A stretch of DNA of 64,000 nt from assembly GCF_030464885.1 (NCBI RefSeq), contig NZ_JALPRJ010000005.1, forward strand, positions 1-64,000. Reading direction: 5' to 3'. Numbering within the stretch: the stretch's first letter is position 1; the number at the start of each line of letters is the position of its first letter. Of the stretch, positions 16,403-25,404 are shown in pieces. The position numbers and the translations under genes are program-made. Under the pieces are notes generated by a model, which made no database searches, had not been told where the DNA came from, and was given only the letters and a program-made list of their open reading frames with translations. This DNA comes from Caballeronia sp. SEWSISQ10-4 2. Lineage in GTDB: Bacteria; Pseudomonadota; Gammaproteobacteria; Burkholderiales; Burkholderiaceae.

Positions 16403-17220
16403 CCGTCGGTTGGCCGGCTGGGACAGCGTTCCCTTGCGATACGCGAGCGCGTCAAGCGGGCCGAAATCCGAATGCCACAGCCGCGCTTTGTCGCTTGCCG
16501 CCATGGGGCCGTCGAACATCACGTGGTGCTCGATGCCGGGTTCTGTTCCCAGTCCCGACCATTCCAGGGCCGCATCGCGGATCCGCCGTCGTTCCTGCGG
16601 CGCGTCCGCGTCTATGGCGTCGAATGAAGCCCCTTGCGAATAGGCTGGTCACGCGAATCTCCGGCGCCAAATCAAGCCTCAAAAAAACGCTCGTAAAACC
16701 ACCCGGTCCGCTTCCCTGCTAGTCAAGTTGGATTCGAGCGCCATGCCAACGTCCTCGCGCGCTGCGATTCCCTCAAGCTAAATCGCCTTGATGCCAACGG
16801 CCATCCGGCAAATGGAAGATCATCAATCACCATTCGTCGGCCATGCCTGAGGCGACAAACTGATCCTTTCGCAGAAGTTCAAGCGACGCCCGTGTGATCA
16901 TCAACGTGGTCACACCACTGCTTGTGGATCTGGAGGAACTCAATTGGCTTTCCGGAAAATTAACGCATGACCGTTACCGCCGGCAGGGAAGCATAAAATT
17001 TCTGATCGCGTCCAGCCACCGCCCAAGCTGAAAAGTCGTCCCGCGAACTCGTGTTGGCCTGGTTGCGGGTTCGGCTCCTGCGACCGGCAACGCCGTTGAG
17101 GCGGTTATGTCGTCGCGGTCGCCAAGGTGTATCGTGACAACAATACCGGCTGTTGTAAGCTTTACCGACCGCACAAATGTCACCTTTCCCATGCATGCGC
17201 GCCCGGCGCAGATGAGGCAG
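16403..17220. other. 818-bp stretch with possible minus-strand relic
   Basis: No intact gene. On the minus strand, about 16640-16420 reads FDAIDADAPQERRRI and later EHHVMFDGPMAASDKARLW, then ALAYRKGTLSQP, in a composition like real protein. It has no start and runs into the antisense of psuG. I do not recognise the family and suspect a decayed gene. The right part (16700-17220) looks non-coding and probably holds the promoter of the large kinase gene. Confidence 0.35.
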
Positions 17221-20200
17221 ATGGACACCACACACGGATTCGACGCAGGTAGCAGCCTCCAGATTCTCTGGGAGGATGGCGAGCGCGTCTTCTGCCGGGA
17301 GCGGCCACGAGACGGCAGCGACAGCGTGCTGGTCGCGCGCATCGCCGCCGAGCATCCCCTGCCCGCCAGCGTCGCGCGCCTCGCTCATGAATTCGCGTTG
17401 AGGGATCAACTCAACGGCACGTGGGCAGTGCGGCCCAAGGAACTGCTGTGGGTGGACGGCCGTACCGTGCTGGTGCTCGAGGATCCGGGCGGCGAGCCGC
17501 TCGAACGGCTGATCGGCGCGCCCATGGAGACAGGAAACGTCCTGCGCCTCGCCGTGGGAATCGCGGCGGCGCTGGGCAAGCTCCATCAGGCCGGCCTCGT
17601 CCATAAGGACCTCAAGCCGGCTCATATCCTGGTGAATTGCGCGGACGCTCAGGTGCGGCTCACCGGCTTCGGCATTGCCTCGCGGCTCCCGCGCGAGCGG
17701 CAGCCGCCCGAGCCGCCCGAGCCGCCCGAAACCATCGCTGGCACGCTCGCCTACATGGCGCCCGAGCAGACCGGACGGATGAATCGTTCCATCGATTCGC
17801 GCAGCGACCTCTACGCATTCGGTGTCGCGCTTTATCAGATGCTTACCGGCACACTGCCGTTCACGGCCGCCACCCCGATGGAATGGGTGCACTGCCATGT
17901 CGCCCGCAAGCCAATGCCACCTAGTGCCCGGGTCGGGACGGTCCCGCCCGGCGTCTCGGCGCTCGTCATGAAGCTGCTGGCGAAGACGCCCGAGGAGCGC
18001 TACCAGACCGCGGCCGGCGTCGAGCGGGATCTGCGGCATTGCCTCGCCGAATGGGAGCAACTGCATCGCATCGATACCTTCCGGCTGGGCGCGCACGACA
18101 TGCCCGACCGGCTGCTCATCCCCGAGAAGCTCTACGGGCGGGAGCGCGAAGTCGGGGCGTTAGTGGCCGCCTTCAACCGCGTCATCAGCAGCGGCGCGCC
18201 GGAACTGGTGCTGATTTCCGGGTATTCCGGCATCGGCAAATCCGCGGTCGTCAATGAACTGCACAAGCTGCTGGTTCCCCCGAGAGGACTCTTTGCCTCC
18301 GGCAAGTTCGACCAGTACAAGCGCGACATACCCTATTCAACACTGGTGCAAGCTTTCAGGGGTCTCGTGCGGCCGCTGCTCGGCAAGCGCGAAATGGAAC
18401 TGGCGACCTGGCGCGATGCCCTGACGGAGGCCCTCGGGCCAAACGCACGGCTCATGACCGATCTGATCCCCGAACTGAAGCTGATCATCGGGGACCCGCC
18501 GCCTGTCCCGGAATTCGAGCCGCATCAGGCGCAACGTCGTTTCCAGCTCGTGTTCCGGCGCTTCATAGGGGTTTTCGCCCGGCCGGAACATCCGCTAGCG
18601 CTGTTTCTCGATGATCTGCAATGGCTTGACGCCGCGACGCTCGATCTGCTGGAGGATCTGCTCACCCGCCCGGACCTGCGTCATCTGATGTTGATCGGCG
18701 CCTATCGCAGCAACGAGGTCGATGCCGCACATCCGCTGATGCGCAAGCTCCAGGCCATCAGGAACGCGGGCTCGAGGTTCGATGAAGTCGCCCTGGCGCC
18801 GCTTGCGCGCGAGCACGTCGAGCAATTGATCGCGGAGGCGCTTCGCGATGCGCCGGAACGCGCCGCACCGCTCGCGCAGCTCGTACATGAGAAGACCGCC
18901 GGTAATCCGTTCTTCGTCATCCAGTTTCTGCACGCACTCGTCGACGAGGGCTTGCTCGGCTTCGATCACGACACGGCCCGCTGGTTCTGGGATCTGCCCA
19001 ACATCCATGGCAAGGGCTATACCGACAACGTGGCGGACCTGATGGTCGCGAAGCTTGCCCGCCTGGCCGCAGAAACGCAGCAGGCGTTGCAACAGTTTGC
19101 CTGCCTCGGCAACACGGCCACAATGGCGATGCTGTCGAACATTCTTGAGAGTTCGAGGCAGGAGATCCAGGCGTTGCTGCGACCGGCGGTCGAACAGGAG
19201 CTCATCGAACAACTGGAGGAATCCTGCCGATTTGTGCACGACCGGGTGCAGGAGGCCGCCTACTCGATGATCCCGGAGGCCTCGCGCGCGGAGGCCCATC
19301 TGCGCATCGGGCGGCTGCTCGCGGCGCAGACGCTGCCCGAGAAGCGGAAAGAGGCTATCTTCGAGATCGTCAATCAACTTAACCGCGGTGCCGCCCTCCT
19401 TACGCTACGAGAAGAACGGGAACAACTGGCCGAGTTCAACCTGATTGCCGGCCAGCGCGCGAAGGCGTCGTCGGCCTATGAATCGGCCCTCACCTATCTG
19501 ACCACTGGTGCGGAACTTTTGACAGACGATTGCTGGGCGCGCCAGCATGAACTGATCTTCACGCTGGAGTTGAACCGGGCCGAATGCGAATTTTTGACGG
19601 GCCGGTTACCGGTCGCGGAAGAGCGGTTGAACATGCTTTCACGCCGCGCCGCGAATGTGCCTGAACGCGCGAATGTGACAGGCTTGCGCGTCGACCTCTA
19701 CATGACGCTCGATCAGGCCAGCAACGCCGTTGCGGTCGCTCTCGACTATCTGGGACATCTGGGGATCGACTGGTCGCCGCATACCGCGGAAGAGAAAGCG
19801 CGCAAAGAATACGAGCGAATCTGGTCCCAGCTTGGGAACCGCGCGATCGAAGAGCTCATCGACCTGCGGCTGATGACCGACGTTGAATCGCTGGCCACAA
19901 TGGACGTCCTGGTCAAAGTCATGCCCGCAGCCTTGTTTACCGATACCAATCTATGGTCCCTGGTCGTCTCCCGGGCGGTCAACCTCAGCCTTGAGTACGG
20001 CAATTGCGACGGTTCTTCCTCCGCCTATGTCCGGCTAGGCATGATCGCCGCAGCGCGTTTCGGCCACTACAAGATCGGATTTCAATTCGGGCAGCTTGGT
20101 TATGATCTTGTCGAACGGCGCGGGTTGAAGCGTTTCCGGGCAAGAACCTATATGCATTTTGGAAATATCATCTTGCCCATGGCCAGACCTCTCAGGGATG

Positions 20201-22686
20201 GCCGGGAATTGATACGCCGTGGGCTCGAGGCCGCAAAGAATACTGGCGACCTCATTTGTGAAGCCTACTGCTACACTCATATGACGACCAATTTGCTCAT
20301 CGCGGGAGATCCGCTCACCAATGTGCAGCGCGAAGCCGAAGCCAGCCTGATGTTCGCGCAAAAAGCGCATTTCGGATTCGCCATCGACGTCAGCGCCACT
20401 CAGCTTGGGCTGGTACGAACGCTGCGGGGCCTGACGCTCGCCTTCGGCTCTTTTAACGATGGGCACTTCGACGAGAAACAGATCGAGCGCCACTTCCTCG
20501 AAAATCCAGACCTGGTGATTGCCCATTGCTGGTATTGGATCCGAAAATTGCAGGCGCGCTTCTTTGCAGGCGACTACGCGGCGGCCACGGATGCCTCGTT
20601 GAGGGCACAACGCCTTTTGTGGACAGCGGCCTCTTATCTGGAAGAAGCGGAATATCATTTCTACAGCGCGCTATCGTTGGCTGCCCGCTGCAATCCTGAC
20701 TGCAGCCCTGTTTCCGGCAGCGAGCAGCGGGGGTCGCTCCAGGCAATAGCCGCTCACAACAGACAACTGCAATTGCGAGCGGAAACTTGCCCCGAAAACT
20801 TCGAGAACCTCACGGCGCTGGTCAGCGCCGAGATAGCCCGCCTTGAGCGCCGCGACCTCGACGCGATGCGCCTCTACGAAGAGGCTATCCGGTCGGCACG
20901 CGCAAACGGCTTCGTGCACAACGAAGCGCTCGCCGGCGAACTCACGTCCCGCTTCTACGCGGCGCGCGGGTTCGAGAAGATCGCACGCGTGTATTTGAGC
21001 GATGCCCGGCAAGGCTACCGGCGCTGGGGTGCAGACGGCAAGGTGCGGCAACTCGACGAGATGCACCCATATCTCAGGGAAGGAGAGCAGGCGCCTGGAC
21101 CGACCAGCACAATCGGGGCGCCGGTCGAACACCTCGACCTCGCGACCGTGATCAGGGTGTCGCAAGCGGTTTCGGGAGAGATGGTGCTCGACAAGCTGAT
21201 CGACACGGTCATGCGCACGGCGATCGAACAGGCCGGCGCCGAGCGAGGCTTGTTGATTCTTCCTGACGGCGAAGAGCCACGCATCGCAGCGGAGGTCACA
21301 ACGGACGGTGACACACCGCGCGTGCAGCTACGCGATGTGCCGGTGAGCGCGGCGATGCTGCCCGAGTCGGTTCTCTACCATGTCCTGCGCACGCAGGAGA
21401 GCGTGATTCTCGACGATGCCGCGAGCGAGCCCACGTTTGCCACGGATCCGTATATCCGTCAGCATCGGACCCGTTCGATGCTCTGCCTGCCCTTGATGAA
21501 TCGTGCCAAGCTCATCGGTGCGCTGTACCTCGAAAACAATCTGATCACCCGTGTATTCGCGCCAGCCCGGATTGCCGGGCTGAGGCTGCTCGCCTCCCAG
21601 GCCGCGACGTCGCTTGAAAATACCCGCCTCTACCGCGACCTCGCAGAACGCGAATCCAGGATCCGGCGGCTCGTCGACGCCAACATCATCGGCATCATCG
21701 TGTGGAGGTCTGATGGCGACATTCTCGAGGCTAATGACGCATTTCTGCGCATGGTGGGGTACGAGCGCGAGGATCTCCTCTCAGGCCGTGTCCGCTGGAC
21801 GGATCTGACGCCGCCGGAATGGCGTGAAACCACCGAATTCGCTTTGGCGCAGCTCAGCAAGTTCGGGCGCGTGCAGCCGGAGGAGAAGGAGTACCTCAGG
21901 AAGGACGGTAGCCGCGTGGCCGTCATGATCGGCAGGGTTGCCTTCGAAGCCGGCGGGAAGGAAGGCGTCGCCTTCGTGGTCGATCTGACCGAGCGCAAGG
22001 AAGCAGAGCACCGCCTGCGGGAGTCGTACGAGATGTTGCGGGAACTCACGTCCCGCCGCGAAACGGCACGCGAGGAAGAGCGCAAACACATCGCGCGGGA
22101 AATGCACGACGAGCTCGGGCAGTATCTCACCGCGCTTCGCATGCGTACGTCGGCATTGCGCATGCGGTTCAATGACGACCAACCAGAGCTGTTCGAGGAA
22201 ACCCGGACACTGATTGCGCTGGTGGACCAAACCATGCAGGTTGTGCGGGGCGTCATTACGTCGCTGCGTCCGCCGGTATTGGACGCCGGCATAGTGGCAG
22301 CGCTCGAGTGGCTCGCTGCCGGGTTCGATCGCAATGGCCACACAGTGTGCCGGCTTCGCGTGCAGGACGAGAACATCGTCATGAGCGAGGACCGCGCTAT
22401 CGTGCTGTTTCGCCTCGTCCAGGAGGCGCTGACAAACGTCGCCCGTCATGCGGCGGCCACCGAAGTGATCATCATGCTCGAACGAACGCCCGACGCCTTC
22501 GTGCTGGAGGTTCGCGACGACGGTCAGGGGTTCGACGCGCAGGCGATCAGAAAAACATCGTTCGGCCTGGCGGGGATGGAAGAGCGGGTCTTGATGCTGG
22601 GCGGTCAGATCGAGGTGGTCAGTGCGCCGGGCGCCGGCACCGCGATCAAGGTCAGGCTTCCCGATCGTCAAGCGAGCTCGACCTGA
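17221..22686 (+). CDS. Large kinase-like/AAA ATPase/GAF-PAS sensor histidine kinase
   Basis: About 1821 residues from MDTTHGFD (17221; the frame is open from 17107). Domain order: a Ser/Thr-kinase-like domain (about 20-275) with HKDLKPAHILVN near 128; an AAA/NACHT-like ATPase with Walker A GYSGIGKS near 334 and Walker B LFLDDLQWLD near 461; a long helical TPR-like region (about 690-1280); a GAF domain (about 1305-1475); a PAS domain (about 1480-1600); a HisKA_3 dimer-phosphoacceptor (REMHDELGQ, His near 1629); and a HATPase (EALTNVARHA, DDGQGFD). The kinase-like domain has GFG instead of DFG and no clear beta-3 Lys, so it may be a pseudokinase. A NarL-type response regulator is expected, but none is adjacent. 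Confidence 0.92.
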   Translation: MDTTHGFDAGSSLQILWEDGERVFCRERPRDGSDSVLVARIAAEHPLPASVARLAHEFALRDQLNGTWAVRPKELLWVDGRTVLVLEDPGGEPLERLIGAPMETGNVLRLAVGIAAALGKLHQAGLVHKDLKPAHILVNCADAQVRLTGFGIASRLPRERQPPEPPEPPETIAGTLAYMAPEQTGRMNRSIDSRSDLYAFGVALYQMLTGTLPFTAATPMEWVHCHVARKPMPPSARVGTVPPGVSALVMKLLAKTPEERYQTAAGVERDLRHCLAEWEQLHRIDTFRLGAHDMPDRLLIPEKLYGREREVGALVAAFNRVISSGAPELVLISGYSGIGKSAVVNELHKLLVPPRGLFASGKFDQYKRDIPYSTLVQAFRGLVRPLLGKREMELATWRDALTEALGPNARLMTDLIPELKLIIGDPPPVPEFEPHQAQRRFQLVFRRFIGVFARPEHPLALFLDDLQWLDAATLDLLEDLLTRPDLRHLMLIGAYRSNEVDAAHPLMRKLQAIRNAGSRFDEVALAPLAREHVEQLIAEALRDAPERAAPLAQLVHEKTAGNPFFVIQFLHALVDEGLLGFDHDTARWFWDLPNIHGKGYTDNVADLMVAKLARLAAETQQALQQFACLGNTATMAMLSNILESSRQEIQALLRPAVEQELIEQLEESCRFVHDRVQEAAYSMIPEASRAEAHLRIGRLLAAQTLPEKRKEAIFEIVNQLNRGAALLTLREEREQLAEFNLIAGQRAKASSAYESALTYLTTGAELLTDDCWARQHELIFTLELNRAECEFLTGRLPVAEERLNMLSRRAANVPERANVTGLRVDLYMTLDQASNAVAVALDYLGHLGIDWSPHTAEEKARKEYERIWSQLGNRAIEELIDLRLMTDVESLATMDVLVKVMPAALFTDTNLWSLVVSRAVNLSLEYGNCDGSSSAYVRLGMIAAARFGHYKIGFQFGQLGYDLVERRGLKRFRARTYMHFGNIILPMARPLRDGRELIRRGLEAAKNTGDLICEAYCYTHMTTNLLIAGDPLTNVQREAEASLMFAQKAHFGFAIDVSATQLGLVRTLRGLTLAFGSFNDGHFDEKQIERHFLENPDLVIAHCWYWIRKLQARFFAGDYAAATDASLRAQRLLWTAASYLEEAEYHFYSALSLAARCNPDCSPVSGSEQRGSLQAIAAHNRQLQLRAETCPENFENLTALVSAEIARLERRDLDAMRLYEEAIRSARANGFVHNEALAGELTSRFYAARGFEKIARVYLSDARQGYRRWGADGKVRQLDEMHPYLREGEQAPGPTSTIGAPVEHLDLATVIRVSQAVSGEMVLDKLIDTVMRTAIEQAGAERGLLILPDGEEPRIAAEVTTDGDTPRVQLRDVPVSAAMLPESVLYHVLRTQESVILDDAASEPTFATDPYIRQHRTRSMLCLPLMNRAKLIGALYLENNLITRVFAPARIAGLRLLASQAATSLENTRLYRDLAERESRIRRLVDANIIGIIVWRSDGDILEANDAFLRMVGYEREDLLSGRVRWTDLTPPEWRETTEFALAQLSKFGRVQPEEKEYLRKDGSRVAVMIGRVAFEAGGKEGVAFVVDLTERKEAEHRLRESYEMLRELTSRRETAREEERKHIAREMHDELGQYLTALRMRTSALRMRFNDDQPELFEETRTLIALVDQTMQVVRGVITSLRPPVLDAGIVAALEWLAAGFDRNGHTVCRLRVQDENIVMSEDRAIVLFRLVQEALTNVARHAAATEVIIMLERTPDAFVLEVRDDGQGFDAQAIRKTSFGLAGMEERVLMLGGQIEVVSAPGAGTAIKVRLPDRQASST
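17702..17728 (+). repeat. Three 9-bp tandem repeats coding Pro-Pro-Glu
   Basis: AGCCGCCCG is repeated three times in tandem inside the kinase-like domain of the large sensor gene. It gives a PPEPPEPPE insert just after the degenerate GFG motif. In-frame copy-number change would alter the activation-loop length. Confidence 0.75.
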
Positions 22687-22687
22687 T

Positions 22688-23602
22688 TCAGAATGCGTTG
22701 GTGCGTTTGCGTGAGCGCAGCATTTCTATAAACGCTTTCGTGGGAGGCGACAACGTATTGCCTGATCGCCAGACGACGCCGACGTCCATCGTGGGAATGG
22801 AAACGCTCAATTCCCGGCGGCTGATTCGTTTGCCCTCAAGCGACCACGGGCGATACACCAGATCGGACAGGATCGTTACGCCCTCACCGAGCGCAACGAG
22901 ACTTCGCACCGCCTCGATCGATTTACTTTGCATCTTCACGTTTGGACACACACCATACTTCGCCCAGTATTTTCTAAAGGTAGGAACATGCTCATCCATG
23001 TCGAGCAACAAGAAACCTTCCTTCGCGACGTCCTCCAGCGTTACCCGCTTTGATTCCTGCAGCGGGTGGTCCGGCGGAGTCCATAACTTGCGGGGAGAAC
23101 GGATGATCGTCTCGCATCGCAACTCGTTCGGCAGCGTTACGTTCGACACCGGCAGCATGCCAATGTCCAGTTTTTCTTCGAACAGCTGTTCCTCGATTGT
23201 CGTCCAGTCAAGCTCCGCGATCTTCAGTTGGAAATTCATGAATCGTTCGGAGATCGATGAAATCAGGGACGGCATCAAGTAGGCCGAGATGGTGTCGGTA
23301 ATGCCGACCCGAACTTCTCCTTCAATCCGCACGGGCTCCGTCTGGGCCGCTACCACCGCGTGATTGACCAGATTGACAACCTGTTGCGCGTACTGCAGGA
23401 ATCGCTCGCCAGCGCCAGTCAGGCGAACCCCCTTTGGATGGCGAACGAGCAAGGCAACGCCTACTGTCTTCTCCAGGTTTTGGAGAGCGATCGTCATGGA
23501 CGACTGTGCCACGCTGCAAAGGCTGGACGAGTGGGAAATCTGCCCCGTATCCGCAACGGATACGAAGTACTCCATTTGACGCAGAGTGATGTCGGTCGCC
23601 AC
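22688..23602 (-). CDS. LysR-family transcriptional regulator
   Basis: A 304-residue LysR regulator. The N-terminal helix-turn-helix region reads LRQMEYFVSVADTGQISHSS, then VAQSSMTIALQNLEKTVG, and the effector-binding domain follows from about residue 90. It converges on the large sensor kinase gene with a single base between stops. It is divergent from the fatty-acid transporter gene at 23871, with 268 bp between. That arrangement makes the transporter and molybdenum enzyme its likely targets. Confidence 0.9.
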   Translation of the reverse strand: MATDITLRQMEYFVSVADTGQISHSSSLCSVAQSSMTIALQNLEKTVGVALLVRHPKGVRLTGAGERFLQYAQQVVNLVNHAVVAAQTEPVRIEGEVRVGITDTISAYLMPSLISSISERFMNFQLKIAELDWTTIEEQLFEEKLDIGMLPVSNVTLPNELRCETIIRSPRKLWTPPDHPLQESKRVTLEDVAKEGFLLLDMDEHVPTFRKYWAKYGVCPNVKMQSKSIEAVRSLVALGEGVTILSDLVYRPWSLEGKRISRRELSVSIPTMDVGVVWRSGNTLSPPTKAFIEMLRSRKRTNAF

Positions 23603-23870
23603 TTTTCTGTACGCTCAAAAGAGTTGGCATCCAGCCGATGCTAGCACGCCAGAATGGTGGCGCTCCATGATCGTTCCCTTATTGCCGGGCGCTCGAAACG
23701 CATAGACAAAATGAATGCCTCGACATCTAAACAATGAATTTGAAATATGTTTATTGGCTGCCGATGATCGGGTCAAACAGGACGGATATGACCTATTGAG
23801 GACCCGCAGGACCAGGCGCGGTTTATAAGCAGAACATTTGAATGTCACTCCATGGAAATCGGGAACCAAA

Positions 23871-25316
23871 ATGGAACAGCTAACAGAAGCAAGTCCACCT
23901 ATCGCGAAAGACGCTCCCGGATTGCTTGAACTCGTGGCGGCGAAAGTCACGGGCTGGTCGGAGCGGTGGTTCCCCGATGCGTACATATTTGCGACGATCG
24001 CGGTTGTGGTCGTCGCAATCGGAGCCCTGGCAATCGGCGCGCCCATCAAAAGCGTGGGCATTGCATTCGGCGACGGATTCTGGACGCTCATCCCGTTCAC
24101 CATGCAACTGGCGGTCGCCGCAATCACCGGTTATGTAGTCGCCGAATCACCGCTGGCGTCCAAGGCGATCACGTGGCTCGCGCGGCTGCCGACCCGCGGA
24201 AATTCAGCCATCGCATTTGTCGCTCTCGTCAGCATTGTCGCGTCGCTATTCAATTGGGCGATCAGCCTGTTTTTCAGCGGGCTGCTTGTACGCGCTCTCG
24301 CGCGCCGCACTGACCTGCGCATGGACTATCGGGCCGCCGGAGCCGCCGCTTATCTAGGGCTAGGCGCGACATGGGCGTTGGGTCTAAGCTCGGCAGCTTC
24401 GCAATTGCAGGCCAACCCAGCCAGCTTGCCGAAGCCGCTTCTGGCGATTACCGGGGTCATTCCTTTCCCCGAAACCATCCTGCTTCCTCAATCGATGTTG
24501 TTAGCTGCTGTCCTTCTCGTTGTTTCGGTCGGGCTCTCGTACTTTTCCGCGCCTCGCGGCGACCGTGTCCGCACGGCAGCTGATCTGGGCGTTCCGGTCG
24601 ACGACGCCAATATCAAGCTGCCCTCCCCCGACCGTCCGGGCGACTGGCTGGAGTACAGCCCGATCATTACCATCCTGATGGTCTTGCTAGGAAGCATATG
24701 GGTGTGGAACGAGTTCTCGACCAAGAATCCGATCCTCGCCATCTCGAACCTCAATACCTACAACTTCGTTTTCGTCCTGATCGCCATGCTGTTGAGCTGG
24801 CGTCCGCGAAGGTTTCTCAATGCGGTGGCAAAGTCAATTCCCTCAATAGCCGGCATGATTGTCCAGTTCCCTCTCTATGGCGGGATAGCTTTTATTATTA
24901 CCAAGGCAACTGGCTCAAGCGGAGGGTCCTTGTCGGAATACCTGTCGCAATTCTTCGTGGCCATTTCTTCGCACGCCTCGTTTCCCGCGCTGATGGGCAT
25001 CTACTCTGCCGTTCTGGGTTTCTTCGTGCCTTCAGGCGGCGGCAAATGGATCATCGAAGCGCCCTATGTGATCGAGGCAGCGAAAACACTTCAAGTTCAT
25101 CTCGGCTGGGCCGTAACGGTCTATAACGCGGCGGAAGCACTCCCGAACCTCATCAACCCATTCTGGATGCTGCCCTTGCTCGGTATCCTTGGGCTGAAGG
25201 CCCGCGACATCGTCGGCTTCACTTTCACCCAATTGCTCGTGCACTTTCCCTTGGTCATTTTCATGCTCTGGATTCTCGGCGGAACACTTGTGTACCACCC
25301 ACCTGTGATGCCATAG
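23871..25316 (+). CDS. Short-chain fatty acid transporter (AtoE family)
   Basis: A 481-residue inner-membrane protein with about 12 hydrophobic helices, matching the AtoE/short-chain fatty acid transporter family. Signature stretches include WFPDAYIFATIAVVVV, FNWAISLFFSGLL, LGLGATWALGLSSAA and FFVPSGGGKWIIEAPYV. The start at 23871 (MEQLTEAS) fits the family; 23838 is also open. It would import small carboxylates by proton symport. The molybdopterin oxidoreductase begins 88 bp downstream on the same strand, suggesting that the imported acid or a derivative is that enzyme's substrate. That is inference. Confidence 0.9.
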   Translation: MEQLTEASPPIAKDAPGLLELVAAKVTGWSERWFPDAYIFATIAVVVVAIGALAIGAPIKSVGIAFGDGFWTLIPFTMQLAVAAITGYVVAESPLASKAITWLARLPTRGNSAIAFVALVSIVASLFNWAISLFFSGLLVRALARRTDLRMDYRAAGAAAYLGLGATWALGLSSAASQLQANPASLPKPLLAITGVIPFPETILLPQSMLLAAVLLVVSVGLSYFSAPRGDRVRTAADLGVPVDDANIKLPSPDRPGDWLEYSPIITILMVLLGSIWVWNEFSTKNPILAISNLNTYNFVFVLIAMLLSWRPRRFLNAVAKSIPSIAGMIVQFPLYGGIAFIITKATGSSGGSLSEYLSQFFVAISSHASFPALMGIYSAVLGFFVPSGGGKWIIEAPYVIEAAKTLQVHLGWAVTVYNAAEALPNLINPFWMLPLLGILGLKARDIVGFTFTQLLVHFPLVIFMLWILGGTLVYHPPVMP

Positions 25317-25404
25317 GTGACGGCGGGATTTTCCGGGAAGAGGCGCCTGGACACGAACGGTAACTCTGTCCTTGAGACTCATGAAAATGATCCGGCCATA
25401 AAAA

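Noticed and set aside
16960..18096. A 378-residue minus-strand frame
   Set aside because: It is the antisense of the kinase-like domain of the large sensor gene, has no domain of its own and reflects high GC at third positions.
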